Source of the DNA: Pseudomonadota bacterium
Lineage (GTDB): Bacteria; Desulfobacterota; Desulfobulbia; Desulfobulbales; Desulfurivibrionaceae
Length of the DNA stretch: 64,000 nucleotides
Assembly (NCBI GenBank): GCA_018830485.1
Contig: JAHJRQ010000012.1
Span: forward strand, 1-64,000
Reading direction: 5' to 3'
Positions 38,801-45,534 of the stretch are shown one piece after another. The notes under the pieces were generated by a model. It had not been told where the DNA came from. It saw nothing but the letters and a program-made list of their open reading frames with translations, and made no database searches. Position 1 is the stretch's first letter. Each line of letters begins with the position of its first letter. The position numbers and the translations under genes were made by a program.

Positions 38801-39039
38801 TGCAGGTGAATCCGGTCATCCCCGCGACCTGGGAGGGCTTCAGTCTCAGCTATCGGCACGGGGAAACGCTTTACTCCATCGAGGTGGAGAATCCCCACGG
38901 TTGTCTGCGCGGCGTTGCCTGGGTGGAGATGGATGGCCAGCGCGTGCTCGGTGGGGTGATCCCCTTGGAACGGGATTTAGTGAAACATCGGGTTGTGGTC
39001 AGGATGGGAACTCCGGAAGAGTCGAGTGAGGTGGTGTAA
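29851..39039 (+). CDS. ndvB: Cyclic beta-1,2-glucan synthase (NdvB/ChvB family)
   Basis: About 3062 residues. The inner-membrane enzyme starts, extends, cyclises and trims beta-1,2-glucan. A short N-terminal stretch (GYFAKHDVARKAFREL) precedes membrane segments near residues 55-105. More hydrophobic segments lie near 557-625, 975-1017 and 1090-1135. The GT84 transferase between them has LDSDTQLPH near 781 and the RAHRWIRGDW motif near 927. The C-terminal half has two carbohydrate-binding regions and a GH94 phosphorylase-like domain with GTGDWNDGMNQVG near 2731. It is longer than the 2832-residue Agrobacterium ChvB. I prefer GTG 29851 because AAAGGA lies 6 bases upstream; ATG 29809 and GTG 29794 are in frame without a site. 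Terminators flank the gene, so it is monocistronic. The product is probably a periplasmic glucan for osmotic adaptation; role inferred. Confidence 0.92.
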   Translation: MGVGILIGYFAKHDVARKAFRELARQDFRRAVLLRKGANGEVHVTNPFLWRRAYGVSLAVVLCCMLVGLASLVLNRLGLLADWQLFNPALFLAASAIGTLAALLWLRRSRYGVEAKVIRDHSRWLVSGESVLIVQAPIESLQRPVSMLRESGDIPPTLFVMHPKRERRAETRVSAVKLSPAQVLEHAQRHAREQQVDLKPQHSTELLKRLKQSRQWVRQVCADLGAASRLEQKATPAADWILDNEYILESNARDVLLNLPRSFYRQLPALGSDPYHGLPCIYGLAKDLVSHNELHLDRENILAFIEAYQSVRTLTIGELWAMPQMLRVALIESIQSLAVTALADLRERQLADFWANRLIAANRRDANQLFVILAELAKAEPAPSPYFATQLVGLLYDEAAALSAVQSWLERTLKKPLHELNLREQNRQTREQLSCGNAFTSLRHLALLDWREMFEKLSRVEHILRRDPSGVYAKMDFATRDRCRRAIEELARAADQPEKQVAERVINLAIQAQHESSKDERRSHVSTWLLGEGRIELARRLTCREALRYRVLEWIYRHHAVLYFLGISTFFAMFIFLIVVFALIPQFGKPGLNPVFLFGLVLLLVIPVSQLAIEVVNYLLTRLLPPRPLPKMDFEESGIPDAFRTLVVVPMMLANAETIRVEVEKLEIRYLANKDANLLFSLFTDYLDADTRSSEEDSILLQIVSGCLDELNQRHGGERFFLFHRERTWCESEQKFIGWERKRGKLEELNRLIDNTRPENAPPLVYVGDPDQLADIRFIITLDSDTQLPHASARRMVETLAHPLNQPRFDAAGKIASGYTIIQPRVSPTLPSTSASTFSRLFADAVGIDPYTQAISDVYQDLSGEGSYHGKGIYDVRAFSRVLSGRFPEEWVLSHDLIEGAHVRVGLASDIELYDEFPQGYQSYSSRAHRWIRGDWQIAAWAFSHVPQASGDRGINPLSMLNRWKILDNMRRSLLPATSLGLLLASWFISSKTGTVAAIVVGMQLLFHPLAQPFTMATTYKGLKYFSPSKLLHDLLRGCADGALLPHQAAMTLDAIARVCYRRMISRRYLLAWSAQSTHWRGSRGQSLFVAGLGLGSLFSLIAGCAIWRFRPESLLQAAPWLLLWFFSPLLGWLLNLRSDAQQQAQPLPEADSRFLRQVARRTWRYFSAFVSAETSWLPPDNYQVAHQNRLAMRTSPTNIGLWMASVLGAHDSGYLTVNQVIEKLTSTMESLKSLELHHGHLLNWYDIQTLSPLEPRYVSTVDSGNLLGALWALEQGIGELVHEPLLDGKAFAGMADTGEILKQNPPSEEMDADFRHSLEQMLAALSASPSGIGELLGLQHRLEVLCRAVLAKAGGAAWGSELENQVGSWGRNRDRYLVWLDILAEKSEEELASLGSEAVQAIRHDLLQAPSLVALAHGKIDSIPLLHAIRKAAHPDSASLVPWLDRVIEAFATAQWLAGETLGMAEQLIVDIRALSAGMNMRFLYDPKRKLFAIGYNVSTDRLDVSSYDLLASEARLGSFVAIARGDVPLEHWFSLSRPYGAIGRQRVLLSWTGTMFEYLMPLLFQYSYGNSLLDKAAREAVRVQIAYGRMRGVPWGISESAFADLDLSKTYQYKAFGVPMLGLKRGLEEQLVVAPYATLLALIVTPRETVRNLKHLATLGLLGNYGYYEAMDFSRQPQREGRRGVIIEAYMAHHQGMAFLSLTNFLHGNPFPRRFHGDPRVRAFEPLLQERIPVLPSLHLISTRQSVPELLGDDMIAPAGTTFTTPHTATPKSLLLSNGRYGLMVTNSGGGYSQWGGQELTRWRSDQTCDGLGTFCYLHEADPDRLWSTTYHPVGGKFEGYSVDFTLDRAVFRRVENGVHAETEVVVSPEDDVEVRRITLVNRSGRVRNLNLTSYVELSMAPHNADRQHPAFNKLFIQTEALPGQQALLAYRRPRSENESPLYAAHCLTLQSNGDESMVETDWQFETDRGRFIGRGRTLANPMGAVQALGNSQGFVLDPIFSLRRSVTLEPGQRVQLSLVLAAGKSREHVLLLMEKYTTPHAGERAVDFAWHSAQQQLQVLHIQPDEARRFQQLASHLLFPNPLLRAGGERLAENRKGQAGLWPYGISGDLPIALVTIGEARDISLVRQMLQAHTYWRMHGLSTDLVILNEEAGSYERPLQERLEQLIQVHALSAATDRAGTIFLKSAAQIPEEDLKLLKAAASVMLVAARGTLPQQLGVPEEVPEGFAALARKPAVREPSAPLPFMELHYFNSLGGFTPDGREYAIYLGPGTNTPAPWVNVIANPTFGAMVSETGAGFTWYGNSQRNRLTGWSNDPVLDPASEVLYIRDEESGVYWSPTAAPIREKSAYRTRHGAGYTVFEHNSNGIEQELTVFVPVDALGGAPVKLQRLRLTNGSARKRKLSLTYYVELTLGENRETSQMHVMTNWDDEVRGMLAYNRFHPEYPERVAFVTMTPQADSYGGDRTAFIGRNRSLANPAAMELIHLSQRTGAGLDPCAVLRVTLELSPGEQRDLTCMLGQADSAAQARQLALRFQEDLALEEALAQTKDWWDTLLGAIEVHTPELAADLLINRWLQYQSLGCRLWARSAFYQSGGAFGFRDQLQDVMAFLYARPEIARNQILLAASRQFKEGDVQHWWHEPAGAGIRSRISDDLLWLPYVVAQYVRTTGEVDLLKEEVTFLNGPILADDQYEVFSTPEVTFERATIFEHCRRAVSHGLTIGPHGLPLMGTGDWNDGMNQVGAGGKGESVWLAWFLCDLLQGMAEMSDLLQQPELSQSYQEERHALIQRVEQAGWDGEWYLRGTFDDGSPLGSAKNTEARIDSLPQSWAWLSGAADPVRADQGLESAWQHLVRQDEGLVLLFTPPFDTSEPSPGYIKGYPPGVRENGGQYTHAALWLAMAMARKGDGERAVQLLRMLNPIEHARDAESVWHYGVEPYVVAADVYRLPGRIGQGGWSWYTGAASWMYRAWVEEVLGLRIRGVQMQVNPVIPATWEGFSLSYRHGETLYSIEVENPHGCLRGVAWVEMDGQRVLGGVIPLERDLVKHRVVVRMGTPEESSEVV

Positions 39040-39140
39040 GCATCGCCTGCTGGAAGATGCGGCCGCTGATAGGCAAAGCAGGAGATAACACTCCGGCGCC
39101 TGGTTGTTCCCGATTGCTGGGCATGGAGCAAAATGATGGA

Positions 39141-39181
39141 AAATGGGTGTGCGAACGATTGTTCGGATACCCATTTTTTTG
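39141..39181. terminator. Terminator between ndvB and the convergent formate dehydrogenase operon
   Basis: AAAATGGGT pairs with ACCCATTTT around an inner CGAAC/GTTCG stem, with T-rich sequence on the right and A-rich sequence on the left. It can stop transcription in both directions and lies between two convergent genes. Confidence 0.85.
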
Positions 39182-39195
39182 CCAGGTAAAAGCCG

Positions 39196-40041
39196 TCAGC
39201 CATCCAGCTCCATGATCTTCAGCTGCCGCAGCTCGGCCAGGCTGAAGACCGGGCCGTCCGCACAGGCCATCTTGCCGTCCATGTGGCAGTGGCGGCAGAT
39301 GCCCACCCCGCATTTCATGTGGCGCTCCATGGTGGTGAGTACTTGATGGTCGCTAAAGCCCATGCTGGCCAGCCTGCCGAGCACCGCCCGAAACATCAGG
39401 GGCGGGCCGCAAACCAGGGTGGTGCTTTGGTTTACGTTCGGCTTCAAGTCGTCCAGCAGGGAAGTGACCAGACCAACTGCCCCATCCCATCCCGGTTCCG
39501 CGGCATCAACGGTGAGGCGGCAATCCACCCCCTGTTTTTTCCACAGTCCAAGATCGGATTGAAAGGCGATGTCCGATGGCGTGCGGCTGCCGTAGAGCAC
39601 GGTGAGCGTGCCGAATTGATCCCGCTGATCCAGGCATCCGTTGATTACACCCCTGAGTGGAGCCAAGCCGATGCCTCCGGCCACGAACAACAGGTCTTTC
39701 TTCTGGAGTTGCTCCATGGGAAAAGGCCGTCCGTATGGGCCGCGCAACCCGATGGTGTCGCCTGTCCGCAGCCCGTGCATGGCGGCGGTGAGTTTCCCTG
39801 CCCGACGGACGCTCAAATGAATGGCCCCGGGCCGGGTGGGCGTCGAGGAGATGGAGATGGGCGCTTCCCCGCAATGGGGCATGGAGACCATCATGAATTG
39901 GCCCGGCTGGTGACGGAAGGCGTTGTTGTAAGTGTGGTCGCTGAAGGCAAGGACAAAGGTGGATATCTGGGAGTTCTCGACAATGATCTGCTCCACCTTG
40001 GCCTGTCTGGGCAGATAGATATCGGTGATGGGCTGGGGCAT
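39196..40041 (-). CDS. FAD/NAD(P)-binding electron-transfer subunit (HydG/AsrB/PyrK-like)
   Basis: 281 residues of the ferredoxin-NAD(P) reductase fold. The FAD-binding region has HQPGQFMMVSMP and SISSTP; the nucleotide-binding region has FVAGGIGLAPLRGVI and LVCGPPLM. The C-terminal [2Fe-2S] loop is MKCGVGICRHCHMDGKMACADGP. Such subunits pass electrons between NAD(P)H and an Fe-S partner in sulfhydrogenase, anaerobic sulfite reductase and FlxB complexes. It is the last gene of the fdhA operon and lies 24 bases after the HydB-like subunit, so here it most likely connects formate oxidation to NAD(P). Which nucleotide is used cannot be read by eye. Confidence 0.88.
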   Translation of the reverse strand: MPQPITDIYLPRQAKVEQIIVENSQISTFVLAFSDHTYNNAFRHQPGQFMMVSMPHCGEAPISISSTPTRPGAIHLSVRRAGKLTAAMHGLRTGDTIGLRGPYGRPFPMEQLQKKDLLFVAGGIGLAPLRGVINGCLDQRDQFGTLTVLYGSRTPSDIAFQSDLGLWKKQGVDCRLTVDAAEPGWDGAVGLVTSLLDDLKPNVNQSTTLVCGPPLMFRAVLGRLASMGFSDHQVLTTMERHMKCGVGICRHCHMDGKMACADGPVFSLAELRQLKIMELDG

Positions 40042-40065
40042 GGTATTGTTCCGGTTGGTTGAGGG

Positions 40066-41127
40066 TTACAGGCTGCCCTGGCAGGCGCGCTCCACAAAAC
40101 GGACGATGTCGGTACCGCCGAAGCAGATACCCACGCAGCGGCCGCACCCCACGCAGCTCGGTCTGCCCGTGAGGCGCACGTCATCGCGGAGTTTGTGGGT
40201 AAAGCGCTGGCGGATGGCCTCGGTCTTGGCCTGCACCGGATTGTGGCCGCCAGCCATGGCAGTAAAGCCGGCAAAGGTGCAAGCGTCCCAGCTCCGCAAC
40301 CGCTGGCCGCTTATGGCATCAAGCGGCTGATCGCTGATGGTGAAGCAGGTGCAGGTGGGGCAGAGATAGGCGCAGCCGCCGCAATCCTGGCAGCGCAGGG
40401 ACAATTCGGCAAAGACCTCATCCGGCACGGCGTCGGCTTCCAGACGCCGGATGGCCTGTTCCACATGTACCTGGCGGCTGAAGCGGCCGCGCGCTTCCAA
40501 AAAGGCTTGATACCGGGCGGCGCGATCCTTGTCGGTCGCGGCGGCAAAAAATCCCTGCCAGCGCTCGATTAGTCCATGGCCCGATGTCCGTCCGGCCTCC
40601 ACCAGGAAACGGTCGCCCAGATCGGTGAGCTGCAGATCGCTGCCCATTTCGATAAAGGGGCCGGAGCCTGTGGCGTTGCAGAAGCACTTCGGGGCAGGGG
40701 AGTTGCAGTTGATCCCGATCAGCACCGAGCCCTGGCGACGGCGGAGGTAGAAAGGGTCGCGCTGCCGGCGGGAAAAGACCACATCCATGTAGAGCACGGC
40801 GGAGAGATCGCAGGGGTGCACCCCGAAATAGACCGTGGGCGGGATGGATGTCGGGATGGGCTGGAAGTCGTACCCCTCCGGGCTGGTTGTATAGGTGTAC
40901 AGCCGCTCCTGCTGGGGCAAGAAGAACTGCTTGAGCGAGTTCTGCGGCGGCTCGTTCAGCTCGATCTCCGCCGCGTCCAGGTCGTCGATCACCGTGAACA
41001 GCACATCGGAGTGGCGGTTGCGCACCGGCGCCACCAGGCGGTACTCCTTGGCCAGTTTGCGCAGGAATCCCTTCAGGTGATCCTTTTTCAGGAGATGGCT
41101 GTCAGCCAACTCGGATGTGTGGGGCAT
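40066..41127 (-). CDS. 4Fe-4S dicluster electron-transfer subunit (HydB/AsrA-like)
   Basis: 353 residues. The N-terminal half is an AsrA/HydB-type domain (VYFGVHPCDLSAVLYMDVVF, NCNSPAPKCFCNATGSG). The C-terminal half has two [4Fe-4S] motifs (CQDCGGCAYLCPTCTC and CVGCGRCVGICFGG). It should relay electrons between the formate dehydrogenase and the downstream FAD subunit. The start is ATG 41127 because AAGGA lies about 7 bases upstream; the frame is open eight codons further to 41151. A REP-pair repeat separates it from fdhA, but no terminator is seen. Confidence 0.88.
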   Translation of the reverse strand: MPHTSELADSHLLKKDHLKGFLRKLAKEYRLVAPVRNRHSDVLFTVIDDLDAAEIELNEPPQNSLKQFFLPQQERLYTYTTSPEGYDFQPIPTSIPPTVYFGVHPCDLSAVLYMDVVFSRRQRDPFYLRRRQGSVLIGINCNSPAPKCFCNATGSGPFIEMGSDLQLTDLGDRFLVEAGRTSGHGLIERWQGFFAAATDKDRAARYQAFLEARGRFSRQVHVEQAIRRLEADAVPDEVFAELSLRCQDCGGCAYLCPTCTCFTISDQPLDAISGQRLRSWDACTFAGFTAMAGGHNPVQAKTEAIRQRFTHKLRDDVRLTGRPSCVGCGRCVGICFGGTDIVRFVERACQGSL

Positions 41128-41159
41128 GGGTAATTCCTTTTGCGAAACCATTAAAATTG

Positions 41160-41238
41160 CCCTTCGACAGGCTCAGGGTGAACGGAAGTTATCTTGTTGT
41201 ATTGATTATTCCGCTCGTGCTGAGCCTGTCGAAGCACC
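41160..41238. repeat. REP-pair (BIME-like) element, copy 2
   Basis: CCCTTCGACAGGCTCAGGG then TGAACGG, a 30-base spacer, and the opposite-facing CCGCTCGTGCTGAGCCTGTC then GAAGCACC. It sits inside the second formate dehydrogenase operon, between fdhA and the HydB-like gene. Confidence 0.9.
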
Positions 41239-41260
41239 TGTTAGGAGCATAGCCCGTATC

Positions 41261-43300
41261 TCATGATGACATCGTCTTTTCCACCCGCACCGCGCAGACC
41301 TTGTACTCCGGGCATCCCGAGCCGGTGTCAAAGGCATCGTTGGTGAGCCGATTGATGGGCGCTTCGGCAAAGTGGAAGGTGGTGTAGACCATGCCTGGTT
41401 CCACCTGATCGGTGATGCTTGCGGCCAGGGTTATCTCGCCCCGCCGGGAGACCAGCCGTACCATTTCGCCCTGGCGCAACCCCATGGCTTTGGCATCCTT
41501 GGGGTTGATCTGGAGCACGGCATGGTCGCATTCTCGGCTCAGCCGTTCGCTTTTGCGGGTCATGGTGCCGGTGTGGTACTGGTGGTAAATCCGGCCGGTC
41601 ATCAGCAATAGCGGGTATTCCTGGTCTGGCGTCTCGCCGGGCTCGGTGTGGCTGGCAGGCATGAAGTGGCCCTTGCCTCGGGTGAAGTAATACTTGTGCA
41701 GGAAGGGCGTGCCCGCATGGCTGCGGTCCCAGCATGGCCATTGCAACCCCCAGTTCTGCTCAAGGCGGTCGTGGTGCATGCCGCCGTAGATGGGGGAGAG
41801 CAGGGCGATTTCCTCCATCACCTCACCGCTGGAGTCGTACTCCATGGCATAGCCCAAGCGATTGGACAAGGCCATGATGATCTCGCTGTCGGCGCGGCAC
41901 TCCCCTGGCGGCGCTACGGCCTTGCGCACCATCTGTACCCTGCGCTCCGAGTTGGTAAAACTGCCGCTTTTTTCGGCAAAGCAGGCAGCCGGGAAGACCA
42001 CTTGGGCAAGCCGCGCCGTTTCGGTGAGGAAGATATCGCTCACCACCAGGAAATCCAGGCCGCGCAGGGTTTCCTCCACCTTGTTCAAGGTTGGGTCGCT
42101 GAGCATGGGGTTTTCGCCCATGATGAACATGGCTCGGATCGGCCCCTGCGCACCGCCGTGGGTCATCTTCACCAGGGTCATGCCCGGAGCCTCCGGCAGG
42201 CTTACTCCCCAGGCCCGCTCGAACTTGTCCCGGTAATCCTGGTTGGCCACGTCCTGGTAGCTGGGGAGCATGTTGGGCAGCGCCCCCATGTCGCAGGCAC
42301 CCTGCACGTTGTTTTGGCCCCGGAGCGGATCGACCCCGGTGTCTTCCTTTTCGATGTGGCCAGCCAGCATGGCCAGGTTGGCGATGGTCTGCACGTTTTC
42401 GGTGCCGCAGACATGCTGGGTAACGCCCAGGCAGTAGCAGATCACCGCCTTGCGGGCCCGGCCATAGAGCTGGGCTGCCTGGCGGATCAGGGGCAGATCC
42501 ACGCCGGTGAGCGCGGCGGTTGCTTCAAGATCAAGGCGGTTGAGCATGTCGCGCAGGGCCAGGAAGTTTTCGGTGCGCATCTCGATGAACAGGTCGTCGG
42601 CCAGCCCCTCGTCCAGCAAAACCCGCATCATGGCGTTGAGCAGGGGGATGTCGGTGCCGGGGCGCAGGGCGAGGTGGAGATGAGCGCACTCGGCCAGCCG
42701 GGTGCGGCGCGGGTCGATGACGATGAGCCTGGCGCCGCGGTCCACCGCATCCAGCATCCTCCGGGCCACCTGGGGGTGGGCCTCGGTGGTGTTGGAGCCG
42801 GAAACCAGGATCACCTCCGCGTTTTCGATCTCGTTGATGGAATTGGTCATGGCCCCGCTGCCGAAGGTGGTGGCAAGACCTGCCACCGTGGGGGCGTGTC
42901 AGAGTCGGGCGCAGTGGTCCACGTTGTTGGTATTCAGCGCGGTGCGGGCGAACTTTTGCAGCAGGTAGTTTTCCTCGTTGGTGCACTTGGCCGAGGCGAG
43001 TACGCCGATGGCCGATCCGGAGTGCTGGTCCCGGATGTGCCCGAGCTGCCGGGCGGTAAAATCCAGGGCCTCCTCCCAGGGTGACGGGGTGAGCACGCCG
43101 TTTTTGCGGATCAGCGGGGTGGTGAGTCGGTCGGGATGGTTGATGGATTCGTGGATGTGCCAGCCCTTGACGCAGAGGTTGTCGCGGGAAACCGGGTGAT
43201 GCCGACTGGGCTGGCTGCCGCGGACTTGGCCATCCTCCACATGCAGATACAGGCCGCAGCCGCAGCCGCAGTAAACACAGGTGGTCAGTACATCTTGCAT
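41261..43300 (-). CDS. fdhA: Selenocysteine formate dehydrogenase catalytic subunit (second copy)
   Basis: 679 residues with TGA 42899-42901 (minus strand) read as selenocysteine at residue 134 in DHCARL-Sec-HAPTVAGL. The N-terminal [4Fe-4S] motif is CVYCGCGCGLYLHV. The molybdopterin domains follow (GSNTTEAHPQV, DPRRTRLAECAH, PLRGQNNVQGACDMGALP) and the C-terminal cap is RLVSRRGEITL. It is the unfused, E. coli FdhF-sized form, unlike the 1372-residue copy at 21412. ATG 43300 has GGAG 7 bases upstream; open frame further upstream is non-conserved. It heads an operon with HydB- and HydG-like subunits, giving a probable NAD(P)-linked formate dehydrogenase. Confidence 0.95.
42869..42901 (-). other. 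Selenocysteine UGA and canonical bSECIS of the second fdhA
   Basis: After TGA (42901-42899) and 11 bases comes a perfect stem GGTGGCA / TGCCACC around the loop GGTCT. Both the spacing and the GGTCT loop match the E. coli fdhF element as I know it. Confidence 0.9.
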
Positions 43301-43429
43301 ACCGTTTCTCCTCTTTGGCTCAGGCCAGGACACGGATGCGTCCGGACAGCCTGTTCCAATTGTAGCAGAGAAACAGCGGGGGAACCAAAGGGATAATGTC
43401 CTAGGGGAACCTTGCAAAATCCGTCGCAC

Positions 43430-43505
43430 CGGTGAAAACCGGTGCCCATTTTTTTACAACCCCCAGAACCTACTGGATACCGGCTTTCGCCGGTATGACG
43501 GAACA
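43430..43505. repeat. Hairpins upstream of the second fdhA (terminator-like plus repeat half)
   Basis: GCACCGGTGAAAACCGGTGC followed by CCATTTTTTT is a terminator-like hairpin read rightward. It is followed by TGGATACCGGCTTTCGCCGG then TATGACGG, which resembles one half of the MITE-like palindrome at 9094. No gene is seen in 43301-43560. Confidence 0.6.
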
Positions 43506-43560
43506 CATATTCGGCACGATTTTTTCAAGGCTCCCCCAGCTTTTTGTGGGGGGGCTGCGC

Positions 43561-44070
43561 TTATTCCTGGCCGTCGGGGTTGTCGTCGCGCCGCCGTTTA
43601 AAAGGGAGATGCGGAGGATGCACATGCACTCCTTCGCGCAGCAGGAGAAAGCTGGTTTCCAGCAGCTCGACTCCGGTAAGCACCCCCACCGTCAGCACGG
43701 CCAGAACCACGCCGGCATGCTCATGGCCCAGGCCGACGACCGAGCCGATGGCAGCCAGCATCCAGATTACCGCGGCCGAAGTAACTCCCTGCAATAAGCC
43801 CTCCTTGGCCATGATCACGCCCGCACCGAGAAAGCCGATGCCGGTGACCACCTGGCCCACCACCCGGCTGGGATCGGCGGTCGCTATATCCGCAGTGATC
43901 AGCGCCCCCAAGGCGACAAAGACCTCGGTGCCGAGACAGATCAGGATGCTGGTGCGGATGCCAGCCGGTTTGCCGCGCAGCTGGCGCTCCAGGCCGATAA
44001 TGCCGCCGCAGATAATGGCCACGGCGATGCGCTGCCAGAAGATCGGGGTGTAGGGGTCGAACACTGGCAT
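43561..44070 (-). CDS. MgtC/SapB-family membrane protein
   Basis: 169 residues with four or five hydrophobic segments. The N-terminal family block is clear (IICGGIIGLERQLRGKPAGIRT), followed by GTEVFVALGAL and GIGFLGAGVIMAKEGLLQGVTSAA. MgtC proteins modulate membrane ATPase activity and magnesium or acid tolerance in some bacteria. Many homologues, including this size class, have no assigned role. The short His/Arg-rich C-terminus lacks the ACT-like domain of Salmonella MgtC. It is isolated between the fdhA operon and a regulator gene. Confidence 0.88.
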   Translation of the reverse strand: MPVFDPYTPIFWQRIAVAIICGGIIGLERQLRGKPAGIRTSILICLGTEVFVALGALITADIATADPSRVVGQVVTGIGFLGAGVIMAKEGLLQGVTSAAVIWMLAAIGSVVGLGHEHAGVVLAVLTVGVLTGVELLETSFLLLREGVHVHPPHLPFKRRRDDNPDGQE

Positions 44071-44165
44071 GGGCAGAGGCTCCGTTGAGACTGTTTCAGT
44101 GAAGTTTCCCCACAGGGGAAAGTAGTGTTGTTCTTATGCCAATCTATTGCTGAAATCGCAAGGTG

Positions 44166-44513
44166 TCAATCAGGCTCATGCTCTTGCATCCCAAGAATGC
44201 TGAAAAGCGGATCGTCAATCGCCTCGCTGCGGCAGACCGGGCATTTGCCGGGCGGCGTCATCCGCTCGCGCTTGGCAAAAACGAAACCGCAGGCCCGGCA
44301 CTCCGCCGGGGTCACCGCAAGCACCGCGCCGGTGGAGTGCAGGCTGCGGCGGATGTGTTCAAGATGGGAGGAGACCTCCTTTTCCGGAAGGTGGACTGCG
44401 ATGGAAATATCCTTTGCTGATACGGGCCCCTCGGCGAGAAGCGCGATGATGGCCTGACGGGTCGTCTCCTGGGCGATGCGGGGAACCACTGGTTTTCGTG
44501 GTTTGTGCTTCAT
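44166..44513 (-). CDS. Small winged-helix regulator with C-terminal zinc ribbon
   Basis: 115 residues. The N-terminal part (TTRQAIIALLAEGPVSAKDI, HLPEKEVSSHLEHIRRSL) reads as an ArsR-like winged helix. The C-terminal part has a four-cysteine ribbon (CRACGF and CPVCRSE). This layout matches a family of predicted transcriptional regulators with a Zn ribbon; targets are unknown. I start it at ATG 44513. The frame is open to 44747, but that region overlaps the neighbouring lipid kinase and is not conserved-looking. No strong ribosome binding site is seen. Confidence 0.75.
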   Translation of the reverse strand: MKHKPRKPVVPRIAQETTRQAIIALLAEGPVSAKDISIAVHLPEKEVSSHLEHIRRSLHSTGAVLAVTPAECRACGFVFAKRERMTPPGKCPVCRSEAIDDPLFSILGMQEHEPD

Positions 44514-44563
44514 GGCGCTTTGCTGGAGATTCCGTTGATGGGGAGCCAGGCCGGAGGAGAGGG

Positions 44564-45490
44564 TCAGGGGTTGTTTCGCAAGTCTGCCGTCAAAAAAGGG
44601 CGGGGAAGGCTTCCGGGGACAGGGACAAAAACCTCCAAGGCTTTCGGGCACAGTTCGAACAGGGCAGGCGTTTTGGTGGTGATTTCGCCATCGGTGTTCA
44701 CCCGTTTGGGGTGCTGGGTCGAGATCGTGATCTTTTGTCCCTTCCATCGCGAAATCCCGATCCGTTCACCGAATCGGCCGCTTCGCAAGGCAGGCAACAA
44801 AAAGAAGATATGCCACCAGTGGGGCATTTCCAGGCTGTACAGATCAAGGCATCCGTCGTCGATGGCCGCGTCCTCGGCAATGGTCATGCCACCTCCATAG
44901 TAACGGCCATTGCCGACGGCAATCTGCAGGGAACTCCGCCGCAGTTCCTCCCCTTCATCCACCCGGATCAGGGCCTCGAAACGCCGGGCTGTCAGCAGGG
45001 CCCGCAGGGTGGCAATCGCATAGGCGAGCACCCCCCACCGCCGCTTCAATCCTTTGGACAACTCCTGGGTGATCCTGATACTGAGTCCGCAACTGGCGAC
45101 ATTGAAGAAATACTTGCCATTGACCCGGCCCAGATCGATCCGTTGCCGGTGCCCATGGGCAATCACCGCGCAGGCATCCGGCAGCGAGCTCGGCAGGTTG
45201 AGGGTCCGAGCAAGGTCGTTGGCCGTACCCAGGGGCAGCAACCCAAGAGGAAGGCCGCTTTCTACCACGGCATCCACCGCGACGTTGAAGGTGCCGTCCC
45301 CGCCGCCGATCACCACTGCGGAGACCTTGTCGCGGTAATGGTGAATGGAGTTGGCAAAATCGGCGGATTCCCTGATCTGCCCGACGATATACTGCACCCC
45401 CAGATCGTTGAAGCAAGCAACTGCCTCGCCGAACCGCATGAGTCCCTGCTTGGAGTGGAGGTTGATCAACAGAAGGATTGGAAGATTCAT
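44564..45490 (-). CDS. Diacylglycerol kinase-family lipid kinase (YegS/BmrU-like)
   Basis: 308 residues. The DAGK catalytic motif VVIGGGDGTFNVAVDAV and the following LGLLPLGTANDLARTL are intact. The C-terminal beta-sandwich has GNGRYYGGGMTIAEDA and DGEI. Members phosphorylate diacylglycerol, sphingoid bases or phosphatidylglycerol; the substrate here cannot be told. It lies 50 bases upstream of the zinc-ribbon regulator on the same strand. Confidence 0.92.
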   Translation of the reverse strand: MNLPILLLINLHSKQGLMRFGEAVACFNDLGVQYIVGQIRESADFANSIHHYRDKVSAVVIGGGDGTFNVAVDAVVESGLPLGLLPLGTANDLARTLNLPSSLPDACAVIAHGHRQRIDLGRVNGKYFFNVASCGLSIRITQELSKGLKRRWGVLAYAIATLRALLTARRFEALIRVDEGEELRRSSLQIAVGNGRYYGGGMTIAEDAAIDDGCLDLYSLEMPHWWHIFFLLPALRSGRFGERIGISRWKGQKITISTQHPKRVNTDGEITTKTPALFELCPKALEVFVPVPGSLPRPFLTADLRNNP

Positions 45491-45534
45491 CGATAATTAT
45501 CTGCCACCCTGTTAGTGGAGAATCCGTTCGCTTT

